From: Verrucomicrobiota bacterium
Lineage (GTDB): Bacteria; Verrucomicrobiota; Verrucomicrobiia; Limisphaerales; UBA1319
NCBI GenBank assembly: GCA_022711435.1
Contig: JAKLFB010000039.1
Span: forward strand, 1-55,776
Length of the DNA stretch: 55,776 nucleotides
Reading direction: 5' to 3'
A model generated the notes under the pieces. The model saw only the letters and a list, made by a program, of their open reading frames with translations, was not told the origin of the DNA and searched no databases. Positions within the stretch are counted from its first letter, which is position 1. Every line of letters begins with the position of its first letter. Of this stretch, positions 42,853-52,900 are shown one piece after another. Made by a program: the position numbers and the translations under genes.

Positions 42853-44673
42853 TCAGGCCGATTCCAGACGCCGCCGCAAATCGTCCAGCTGCTGCTTCAG
42901 CGCGGGCGGGAGATGGTGGTTGAGCTTCGCGTAATTGCGGTCGATGTCTTCGACCTCGTTTTTCCAGCCGGGCACGTCGACGGCCAGCAGCTGCCGGAGG
43001 TCTTCCGGGTTCATGGACATCCCGCTCAGGTCGAGCGCATCCGGCGCCGGCAGGTTGCCGATCGGGGTGGCCGTGGCCCGGCCGGAACCGTCGATCCGCT
43101 CGCAGATCCACTTCAGCACGCGGCTGTTCTCGCCGTAGCCGGGCCAGAGCCATTTGCCGTCCTTGTTTTTCCGGAACCAGTTGACGAAGAAGATTCGAGG
43201 CAGCTTCGAGCGGTCGGTGCGCTGGGCCATGGAGATCCAGTGAGCGAAATAATCCCCCATCTGGTATCCGCAGAACGGGAGCATCGCGAAGGGATCCCGC
43301 CGCAGCACCCCCGCCTTGCCCAAGGCGGCCGAGGTAGTCTCCGATCCTGCTGCCGATCCCAGAAACACGCCATGCTCCCAGCTAAATGCTTCGTTGACGA
43401 GCGGGATGGTGCTGGGACGGCGTCCGCCGAACAAGAAGGCCGAGATCGGCACGCCTTCGGGCTTTTCCCAATCGGGATCGATGACGGGGCACTGGGCGGC
43501 GGGGGCGGTGAACCGCGCGTTGGGGTGCGCTGCGGGACGGCCGCACCCGGGCGTCCATTCGTTTCCTTCCCAGTCGATCATCTGCGGCGGTGGCGGCTTG
43601 CCGATATCCTCCCACCACACGTCTCCTTCGGGCGTGAGCGCCACGTTGGTGAAGATGCTGTTTCGGGTGATGGTGGCCATCGCATGGGGGTTGGACTTGT
43701 CGGACGTCCCGGGTGCCACTCCGAAAAATCCATATTCGGGATTCACGGCGTAGAGGTGCCCATCGGCACCGATCCGGATCCAGGCGATGTCATCCCCCAG
43801 ACACCGGACCGTCCAGCCCGGCAAGGTGGGCTGCATCATGGCGAGGTTCGTCTTGCCGCAAGCGCTCGGAAAGGCGGCTGCGATATAGTACTTCTTTCCC
43901 TTCGGCGAGGTGAGGGCCAGGATCAGCATGTGCTCGGCCATCCAGCCCTCCCGCCGGGCCAGCACCGAGGCGATTCGCAGGGCCAGGCATTTCTTGCCCA
44001 GCAGCGCGTTCCCGCCATAGCCGGATCCATAGGACCAAATGGACGGTTCCTCCGGAAAATGAACGATGTATTTCTTGTCTTTATCGGGCTCGCAGGGCCA
44101 GTAGTCGTCCGGTTGGCCGGGCTCGAGCGGCGCACCCACCGAGTGGAGGCATGGGATGAAGGAGCCGCTGTCCAGCGCATCGAGCACGGGCTTGCCCATC
44201 CGGGTCATGATGCCCATGTTGACCACCACGTACGGCGAGTCGGTGATCTCGATCCCGATCTTCGCAACGGGAGATCCCAGCGGCCCCATCGAGAACGGGA
44301 TCACATAGAGCGTCCGCCCCCGCATGGATCCCTGAAAGAGCCCTTTCAACCGGGCTCGCATCTCGTCCGGATCCGCCCAGTTGTTGGTCGCCCCCGCATC
44401 CTCCGGACGCTTGGAGCAGATGAATGTCCGATCCTCGACTCGGGCCACATCGCTTGCGTGCGATCGGGCCAGGAAACACCCCGGCCGCAGCTGGGGATTG
44501 AGCCTGGTGAAGGCGCCATGCGACACCATCTCCTCGCACAGGCGATCGTGCTCCGCCCTCGAGCCGTCGCACCAATGGACGCGCGCGGGCTGGCACATCC
44601 GGGTGACCTCCTCCACCCACGCCTTTAGTGCCTGATTGGTCGTATTGCTGTAACCGGTGATTGTCATGGTCAT
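42853..44673 (-). CDS. pckG: Phosphoenolpyruvate carboxykinase (GTP)
   Basis: Decarboxylates and phosphorylates oxaloacetate to PEP with GTP, 606 aa, the usual length of the GTP form. The kinase loop AAAFPSACGKTNLAMM contains the catalytic Cys of GTP-PEPCKs. TLPGWTVRCLGDDIAWIRIG, SMRGRTLYVIPFSMGPLGSP and NWFRKNKDGKWLWPGYGENS are diagnostic. A second ATG two codons in is an equally possible start. The gene follows the AraC-type regulator across 159 noncoding bases; that adjacency may mean regulation, but is not proof. A gluconeogenic role fits the nearby sugar-handling genes. Confidence 0.96.
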   Translation of the reverse strand: MTMTITGYSNTTNQALKAWVEEVTRMCQPARVHWCDGSRAEHDRLCEEMVSHGAFTRLNPQLRPGCFLARSHASDVARVEDRTFICSKRPEDAGATNNWADPDEMRARLKGLFQGSMRGRTLYVIPFSMGPLGSPVAKIGIEITDSPYVVVNMGIMTRMGKPVLDALDSGSFIPCLHSVGAPLEPGQPDDYWPCEPDKDKKYIVHFPEEPSIWSYGSGYGGNALLGKKCLALRIASVLARREGWMAEHMLILALTSPKGKKYYIAAAFPSACGKTNLAMMQPTLPGWTVRCLGDDIAWIRIGADGHLYAVNPEYGFFGVAPGTSDKSNPHAMATITRNSIFTNVALTPEGDVWWEDIGKPPPPQMIDWEGNEWTPGCGRPAAHPNARFTAPAAQCPVIDPDWEKPEGVPISAFLFGGRRPSTIPLVNEAFSWEHGVFLGSAAGSETTSAALGKAGVLRRDPFAMLPFCGYQMGDYFAHWISMAQRTDRSKLPRIFFVNWFRKNKDGKWLWPGYGENSRVLKWICERIDGSGRATATPIGNLPAPDALDLSGMSMNPEDLRQLLAVDVPGWKNEVEDIDRNYAKLNHHLPPALKQQLDDLRRRLESA

Positions 44674-44832
44674 GATTCAGTTCGCGTTCGCTCCGTCGGA
44701 TGCCGGATTCGCCTCGGGCCCGCCCTCCCGTCGGCCGTGGTCTTCTCCCTCTCGGCCCAGGCCTCGCCCCCGCCGTCGGGCTAATTGGGCGCGGAAATTA
44801 CCAATTACCTCTCCTCCGGGCAAGCCCCATTT

Positions 44833-45759
44833 TCAGCGCGCGCGCGAATCCGGTCGATTGGATTCCTCCGCCAGGACCAGGACCAGATGGGCGCGGTATT
44901 CGGTCGGAGATTGCCCCACCATTCTCCGAAACACCCGGTTGAAATGGGTCAGGGACTGGAATCCCACCTCGTAGGCGATCTCGCTGACGCGCAGGTTGGG
45001 GTTGATCAGCAGGTTCTTGGCTTTCTCGACCCGCACGCGCGACAGGTAATCGGTGAACTTCAAGCCGGTGGCTTTCTTGAACATCTTGCAGAAGTAAAAG
45101 GTGCTCGTGTTCACCGCGCGCGCCACGTCGGTCAGGGTCAAATCGTTGGCTTGATGCTCCTGGATGAACTGTTTGGCCCGGACGATGTTCGGCGGCTCCG
45201 CATGGGTCTGCTGCACCAGGACCTGATTGCTGACCGCTCCCAGGTGCTCGGCGAATATGGACAGCAGGCGCAGGACGGCGTCGAATCGCTCGGCCGTCAG
45301 CACCAGGGTGCGAAAGAACGCATCCTCCACCCGGCTCAGATGGACATCGAATCCCCAGCCGATCAGGATCTTGCTGAGCCGATGGAAATCCGCGGCGGTG
45401 GGCCTTCTCAGATGCACGCCTCCGGTCTGCAGGAACCCCACCGTTTCATTGCCTGCCCGCACCGGCACGGCCGCCTCGGACAGGCCGGCAAAGCAGACGG
45501 TCCGCCGCAGGCCGTTGCCCTCCTGCTGGCTCATCTCCCGCTGGGCCTGCAGACAAGCCGCGCAAGACTCGCTGCTCTGCCCCATCAGGGCGCAGAAAGG
45601 GCTTTGGTCAGTCTTGCCCTGATGCGCCAGCTGCGAGACCTCAACCGGCCGGATGGCCAGCGATAGCCCCGTCGTCTGGGTGAAGGCCTTCTCGTAATCA
45701 CAGTAGATCTGCGAACGCGAGAGCTTCTCCACCAGCGCCCTTTTGCCGTCAACGATCAC
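44833..45759 (-). CDS. PocR-domain AraC-family transcriptional regulator
   Basis: A 308-aa activator-type regulator. The N-terminal sensing half (about 15-180) is of the PocR type, with cysteine-rich SPFCALMG, ESCAACLQAQ and an AVPVRAGNETVGFLQTGGV strand. The C-terminal AraC domain has two helix-turn-helices: LTLTDVARAVNTSTFYFCKM and VSEIAYEVGFQSLTHFNRVF, ending GQSPTEYR. The PocR domain binds small hydrocarbon or aldehyde ligands in known cases; the ligand here is unknown. The start is GTG at 45757-45759 with no nearby ATG. A CRP-like half-site and an inverted repeat lie around the start and may be involved in self-control. Confidence 0.9.
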   Translation of the reverse strand: MIVDGKRALVEKLSRSQIYCDYEKAFTQTTGLSLAIRPVEVSQLAHQGKTDQSPFCALMGQSSESCAACLQAQREMSQQEGNGLRRTVCFAGLSEAAVPVRAGNETVGFLQTGGVHLRRPTAADFHRLSKILIGWGFDVHLSRVEDAFFRTLVLTAERFDAVLRLLSIFAEHLGAVSNQVLVQQTHAEPPNIVRAKQFIQEHQANDLTLTDVARAVNTSTFYFCKMFKKATGLKFTDYLSRVRVEKAKNLLINPNLRVSEIAYEVGFQSLTHFNRVFRRMVGQSPTEYRAHLVLVLAEESNRPDSRAR

Positions 45760-45809
45760 ACTGATTGACGATAATCACAAATCCATGAAGCGCAAGTGGC
45801 CGCGGTTTT

Positions 45810-46889
45810 TCAGGAGGGGTTCAGCGAGCCCGCCGTGACGGTCCAGCGCACCAGGTCCGTTCCCAGATCGCGCGGCCAGTTCTCCTCGGTGCAGGTCATG
45901 AACACCTGGCCCCGGGCCTGCCGGACCTGTTCGAGCAGCGGGATGAAACCGCCGCGCCGCTGCCGGTCCAGCTCCCCCATGACATCGTCGATGAGCAGCA
46001 CAGGCGGCGCGCCATGGTGGAGGGTCAGATACTCGGCCTGCGCGGCCTTCAGCGCCAATGCCACCGTTCGTTTTTGCCCCTCGCTGCCGTATTGAGCGGC
46101 CGGACGTCCATCCAGTGCCAGCTGCAGCTCATCGCGGTGAGGGCCGGCCATGGTCTGCCGGTACGCCTGGTCGCGCGCCCGGCTCTGGGCCAGCGCCACC
46201 GCCAGGTCGCCCCGGACATTCGGCTCATAGGTCGCCGCGAGCGATTCCCCGCCTCCTCCGGCCATCCGTTCGTAGGCGCTCCTGGCCACCTCCGCCAGAC
46301 GGGGCGTCAGCGATGCCCGGGCCTCCATCAGAGGCTGGCCCGCGCGAACCAGCTCGGCGCTGAATCCCGCCAGGGCGTCCGGATCGATCTCCCGGCCTTT
46401 GAGGATCGCATTGCGCGCCCGCAGCGCCGCGTGATAGCGCTGCAGCCAAGCCAGATAATCCGGCCGCGTCTGGGTCAAGATCAGATCCAGAAAGCGTCGG
46501 CGGATGCGGCCGGATCCTTTGACCAACTGGCTGTCCTCGGAACAGAAAACCACCGCACGCAGCACGCCGAGGTAATCGGCAATCCGCCGGACCGGATGCC
46601 GATCCAGGGTCAACTCCCGCCGGGAAACCGACCAGTAGATCCGGGCATCGTGCTGCTCGACGCCGACGATGCGCGCGCCCACAAAGTAGCCGGCCTGCCC
46701 CTGCTGGATCATCTGGGCGCCGCCGATGCCGCGAAAGGACCGCAGCGTGGCCAGCAGATAGATGGCCTCCAGGAGGTTGGTCTTCCCTTGCGCATTGGCG
46801 CCCGCGAGAACGTGAAATCCCGGGCTCCAATCCGCATCCAGCCGGGTATAGTTCCGGAAATTGCGCAGTCTGAGATGGGCTAAGTGCAC
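45810..46889 (-). CDS. recF: DNA replication/repair protein RecF
   Basis: ATPase of the SMC-like RecF group, 359 aa. The N-terminal LRNFRNYTRLDADWSPGFHV and Walker A GANAQGKTN (30-38) are typical. The signature motif YGSEGQKRTVALALKAAQAE and Walker B VLLIDDVMGELD complete the ATPase. RecF loads RecA at gaps. Its usual partners dnaA, dnaN and gyrB are not adjacent in this window, so the gene is outside the classical origin cluster. It lies downstream of the giant lamin-tail gene, with 103 bases between. Confidence 0.95.
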   Translation of the reverse strand: MHLAHLRLRNFRNYTRLDADWSPGFHVLAGANAQGKTNLLEAIYLLATLRSFRGIGGAQMIQQGQAGYFVGARIVGVEQHDARIYWSVSRRELTLDRHPVRRIADYLGVLRAVVFCSEDSQLVKGSGRIRRRFLDLILTQTRPDYLAWLQRYHAALRARNAILKGREIDPDALAGFSAELVRAGQPLMEARASLTPRLAEVARSAYERMAGGGGESLAATYEPNVRGDLAVALAQSRARDQAYRQTMAGPHRDELQLALDGRPAAQYGSEGQKRTVALALKAAQAEYLTLHHGAPPVLLIDDVMGELDRQRRGGFIPLLEQVRQARGQVFMTCTEENWPRDLGTDLVRWTVTAGSLNPS

Positions 46890-46992
46890 GGCGGCTGTTC
46901 GGCCCTTTGTCGGTTTTCAGCGCCCGCTGCGGCGCACCGGCGGCGCAGCCAGCATCCGATGACTCCATTGTAGGCGGCCCGCTGCCGGCGAC

Positions 46993-49900
46993 TCAACGCA
47001 ATTCCGGTCCGCTCATGGGCGGGTCGAGAGCGATCAGGCGATAGAACCGGGCGGCGGACCCGGGAGCGGCTGGATCCAGGACTTCGATCCATCGGGATTC
47101 AGTGCCGGCGTCGATCCGGATCAGGTCGGTCCAGCCATCGTCGGCGAGGCCTTCGTTGGCTTGGACGGCGTAGGCCTGGCCTGGGGCCGCCTCGAAAAGG
47201 AAATGGAATCCCATGCTCCTCCAGCCCGCCTGTTCGAGCCGCATGGGGCCAGCCGGGATCCGGTTGGCGGCGCCGGGGCTCGATGCCCCCGGGAACGGCA
47301 GGAAGCGGTTCTGGCCGTCGGGCCAGCGCCCCTCCGATACCCCCTCGATTTGCGGGCCGAAATGGAGGCCATCGATTGGGGAACCGTCCGGCAGGAACAC
47401 GCCGATCGATTCGCCCTGGGAATCGAGCCGGAAGCCGACATGGTGCGCGCCCTGGCCCGGATCATTGTCGGCCTCGAACTGGCGCCAGGCATCCGCTCCC
47501 GCGCCCAGGAACGACAGCGGCGGCAGCGGATGGTTGAGCGGGCGAGCCAGATCGTCGGTGACCCACCATCCGCTGACCTCGACCGGATCGCTCCCGCTGT
47601 TGAACAGCTCGAACCAGTCATTGCCGCCGGCCGGATGCGCCATCCACTCGTTGATTCGGATCCGAGATGGATCGCCCAGGAAAGCGGTGCGATTGGCTGT
47701 CCCGGGCGTGGGATCGGTGAGCGCCCAGAGCCCGCTTTCAGGCGAAATCCCGATCGACTGATTGGGGATCTGGAGCCCGAACCGCACGGCGTCGAGCAGG
47801 GCGCCCCCCAGCGCCGGCGAGCCGAAAAGAAAAATGGCGTCGCCATGCGCATCGAGGCCGAAGCCCGTGTTGGCGTCCGACGGGGGCTGGCTCGAATCGC
47901 ACCGCACGATCCGGTATCCGTCCGGCCCGATGATCGAGGGGGATGGAAACACCCACGGGCTCGAATCGCCAGCATGATCCGTGAGGCGCAACCCGCCCAA
48001 GTCGACGCTCTCCGAGGTGGGATTGTGGATCTCGATCCAATCCGAATCCGGCCCTGGAGTGCCGGCATCGGCCCGATGGCCGGCCAGGATCTCGTGGAGG
48101 CGGACCCGGGCGGCGGGAGGGGCGGTGACATTGGTGGTGGTGAGGATCATGTCGCTCGTCATGGAGAAGACGACATCGGCGCTGGAGCTGCTGTATTGGT
48201 GGACCTCGACCGCGAGCACATTCGTGCCGGCCTCGATCGGCGTGCTGGCGAGGATGGATTCCTCCCAGGCGGCGTCGTCGACGGACGGGGAGGCGCGCGT
48301 GGCGCTCGTGTAGGGAGGGCCGGGCATCCGCACTCGGTGGAGATGGCTGCCGTTGAGATAGAACGCAGCGCCGTCGTCGATCAACATGCGGATACGCAGC
48401 TTCGCGGCGGGAGGCAAGGGCGAAGGCGCGATGAAGGCAGCCCGGAAATAGAAGGTGATGATCTTGCTGCCGTTGGAGGCCGTGAGACTCAGGGGGGTGA
48501 GGATGGGGGCGGGGAGGGGATCGGCATCGAAGGCGAAGGCGGGGAGCCCGGCGGGCCAGAGCAGATCGTCGAACTCCGTGCTGGACCAGGCGGGATCGGG
48601 CTCGAGACCTGTGGCTTCGTATCGCCAGAGCGTATTGGTGGTGATCAGGGGGATCGTGGTGGTGACCACGTTGGTGATGACGATTCCCGGATTCGGCGCG
48701 CCGGGAGAGGGATGAACGAACCGGGCGAAGCTTGCGCCCCCGCTGGGGAGGCGGCCTTCGGCGATATCGAGGGTTTGGGGCCCATAGATGACGTGGTCGA
48801 TCACGATGCCGGCATCGTCCGACAACGCGATGCTGCCTTGCTCGGATGCCAGCTTGAAATCGAGATGGTCATCGCCTCGTTCGGGACGGCCATCCGCCAG
48901 GAACACCGCGTGGCCAAAACCATCGAGGAACCCAAGCGGCGGGAGAATGTGCCGGTTCGGGATGGCCACCGGTTCGTCCGTGAGGGAGAAGCCGCCCATG
49001 CCGACGGGCAGCGGGTCCGAGTTGTAGATTTCGATGTAGTCCGAGGGGGACCAAGTCCGAGGTTCGGCCAGCCACTCGTTGATCCGGAGGCCGCGCGAGT
49101 CGCCGATGGGATGGATCCGGTTGGGGGCGGCGGGGGTGGGGGATGTCAGCGTCCATTGCCCGTCCGGTCCGCGGCCGATCGCCAGTCCGACAACCTGCAT
49201 GCCGAAGCGGATATGGTCGAGAAGGGGGCCGCCCTGGCTGGCGGGCCCGGCGAGCCGAACGCTCCCTCCGGACGGCGGGAGAGAGGCGCCCGTGTGCCAG
49301 CCCGGAGCGGCCTGATCGGCGTCCGCCAGCACCAGCAGAAACGCTCCCGGATCGAGCCGCACGCCGGCTGGAAACACGAATCGCCACAATCCGTGCTGGC
49401 CGTCCTCGAGAGTGACGCCTTCGAGGTCGGCGGCCGCGGCCCCTTCGTTGTGCAGCTCGATCCAGCCGGCCCCTGGGCCGTCGGCTCCGTTCGTCGAGGA
49501 GTCGCGAACGAGGATCTCGTTGAGGACCACCCTCGGCTCGGCGGGGCCGATTGTCCAGGATCTCGACCGGGTTGGCTGGCTCTGCCAGGCCCCCGCCGAG
49601 TTTTGGCCCAGGACTTCGACGCGATGCGCGCCATTGGCCAAATCCAGGAGCTCGAGCGGCGTGTCGATGGGGCTGGGCTCGCCGAAGGGATCGTCGTTGA
49701 GGCGGTAACGGTATGCGACGATGCCCGGGCCCGCCACGCGGAGCGTGACGCGATTCGCCGGCCATGGGGAGAAGGGCTCGCCCGAGATCGATGCGCCGGA
49801 TGGCACCAGGGCTCCGCGGTCGAGGCCGTTGGGCCCGGTGGCAATGGCGGGCGAACCCGGCCGCAGGCGAAATGCATTCGTGAGCTCCGGCCAGCCCGCG

Positions 49901-52900
49901 GGCTCGAGGCTGACCAGGTGGGGATCGATCCGCTGATTGTCTGGCCCTTGGCTCAGGCGATCCTCGGCGGCGAAGATGTTGAACGCCGCGGTCAGCTCGG
50001 CCACATGGTTGGAGGAAGCCGCGTTTTCGAAGTTCACGCCTTCCCAGCCAAGCGGGTTCCAGTAGACATTGCCTTCGACGATCGCGCCGCGGCCCGGGCT
50101 GTCCGCACGGCCGGGCTCGTCCAGATTCAGGAAGCTGTTGCAAACCCCAATCACCGTGTTGTTCGCGATCGTCACGAACCCGCCTTCCTTGCAGAGGACG
50201 AAATGCTCGACATCCCAGGCCAGGTTGCGGACCACCACGACGTGAGGGCTGTAGCCGTTGTATTGGCCGAAGGAGACCGCGCTGGCGGTGTTGTCTTCGC
50301 CTGTGGCGTCGCTATGGCGGCCGTGGACGAAGAGGTTGCCCTCGATATGGGCGTCGGCGCCATCGAGGTCGACCATGTCGTCGCTCGATCCGGTGAACAC
50401 GTTGCGCAGCACCTGCAGGATCGGCCCCGGCCGGCGCGCGTTGCTGAAATCAATGATGTCGTTGTAGCCGGTGGTGGTTCCGAACACGTTTTCTTCGAAG
50501 ACCAGGCAGCCCCCCGCCAGGATGCCAACGCCATGGACCAGCTCGTTTTCGACGATCGACGGGAGCACGCAGCCGCGGACAGTCAGGGACGAGTTCTCCA
50601 TCTCGATCAGCGTTCGCGTGGTGCCGCTCCAGGTGCAGCGGTCGATCTCGGCCGCCGAATCGATCGCCCGGAATGAGAAGCCGCCGCTGCCGGCAAAGGC
50701 GAAGTCGACGCAAGCCAGCCGGTTGCTCCGCGCCGAATGATCGAGGTCCAGCCCGGCCCACCGGTCCGTGGGATCCCCTGCGAGCCCGGGCAGCCGCGTG
50801 AATCGAATCCGGGCATCGGGGAGGCCTGCCGCGTCAATCCGCCCTTGAACAAGAAGGCCGGCGCCGTCGGCGAAATACACCGTTGCGCCCGGCTCGATGG
50901 CGAGCGTCACGCCGGCGGGCACGGTCAGAAGGCCGTCGATCCGGTAAGGGCTGTCGGCGGCCCTCCAGACCGTGTCGGCGCCGACAGCAGCCACGGTCCG
51001 GCCTGCGCCTTCGAGATCGTAACGGACATCCACCCCGATCCGATCGAAGACCTGCCCCGTCGGATCCGCCGCCTCGACGAGGATGTGGTTGAATCCGGGC
51101 GTCAAAGGCACGGCGGGGCTAACCCAGCGGCACCGCCAGCCTTCCCATTGTGCAGGTTGCCCGCCGACCAGGATCGATCGGGTCCGAACCGCATGTGCGG
51201 CGCCGGCCAGGCTGAACGCGGCGTTGGTCGTCACGTAGGCGCCCGCCTCGATCGGCAGGCTGTTGCTCGCTGTCAGATGGAGAGGGATCTGGGCGCGAAT
51301 GAATGCGCCGCGGTCGGCGATGAAGGATTGTATGGCGGCGATGTTGGAGGCGGGGGCCAGCTCGCCCAGGACTTGATCGATGAGGGGATTGAACTGGGCA
51401 GGCGATCCGATGCCATCGAGCAATTCCAGCAGCGCTTCGTAATAGAGAGGGGCGAAGTCGGGCCATTGGAGAAGCCGGGCGATCCGGGGGTTGGCGGCCA
51501 TCCGGAACAGCCCGTCGCTGACGATCCCGCCGACGTTGCCCTGGCCCATGATCGTGTCGAGGTCGTAGGGAAGGACGCGGAACCGCGGATCCTGCACGCC
51601 CGCATACAGAAAGTAATCGTCGCCGTCCCCGGTGCCGTTGTTGCCGTTTGCCAGGTTGGTTTCCCGGTTGTCCACCAGCGTTTCCAGGGCGAAATAGAGC
51701 ATCCACTCCTCCACATCGAGCACCCGGCGGACCTCCTCCGCATATCGGGCATCCGGGGTGTCGTCCAGCACGCCCGCCAGACCGATCAGATCGGCCCAGT
51801 CATCCTCGCTGACGTTGGATTGCTTGAAGTAATTGACCCGGTATCGGTCCGGATCCTCTCCGAGGTAGCTCAGGTTCGCCCCCGGGCTCTGGATGCGGAT
51901 GCCGCGGTAGATGTTGCCCGACGAATCGAACGGGAACTGGCGTTCAGCGAACTGGCTGTCGATGACCTCGTTCGCAACGTGGAAGCCGAACGAGGGAGAG
52001 CCCGGCGTGGCTTGCGGAACGCCGTTGACCCGGACCTGAAGGGCCCGGGCCTGCTGGACCGGAAATCCAGCGCGTTGATAGAATGCGCTGCCCGCCAATT
52101 GCGCGTGCGGGTGCTGCGCGTTCAGGTTCAGCGCCGCGACTTCCTTCCAATGCTCGTCGGAGCGGAAGTTCACCCGATAGCTGGCGGGAAGCAGGTAGCG
52201 GCTGCCGTTGCCCCGGTTGCGGACGCCTGCCAGGTAGCGCACCGCAGCGCCGCTCGCGTCGCTGCCGATGAACGTGCCGTTGAATTGCGCATGGCTGCGT
52301 GTCTGATCCGAGGTCGAGTAGGGCGCAGCGGGAGTGTTGCGGTTGATCTGCCGCAGCTCGGCCTGGTCGGCTGCGGTCAGGATCAGCCGGTAGAGCGGGA
52401 GTCGGCCGCGATAGATCTCGTCATCGACCTGGCAGAGGGCGTTGGCGCGCTGAACCCCCTGGCCGTCCACGTTGACAGGGGCGGGCCAGGTCCGGATCAG
52501 GCCCGTCGCGTCGGCCGCCTCGACGAAGAAATCGACGATCGTTCCGTGAGGCTGGGCGGTCAAGAGGGCTCCCCACCGATGGTCTCCGGCCGACCCGTCG
52601 CCGTGATGCCCATCATCGAGCATCTCCATCGAGCTGAAGTCCGGGCTGCCATCCCGTCGATAGTGAAGGCGGACCGTGACCGGATCGGCGGACTCGTCGA
52701 TCACGAGCGCAGTGATGGAAATGGTCTGCGTCGATTTCGGCACCGCGGGGAAATGGCGCACCTCCTGGATGAAAGGGGGTGTGTTGGTGGAATGGACGGA
52801 GTTGACCCGGCCCGGAGTTCCCCCAAGGATGGCGCTGGCCAGCCAGTTCTGGCCCCAGGAATTGTCGATCGCGGGATTGACCAACTCGATGGACGCCCCC

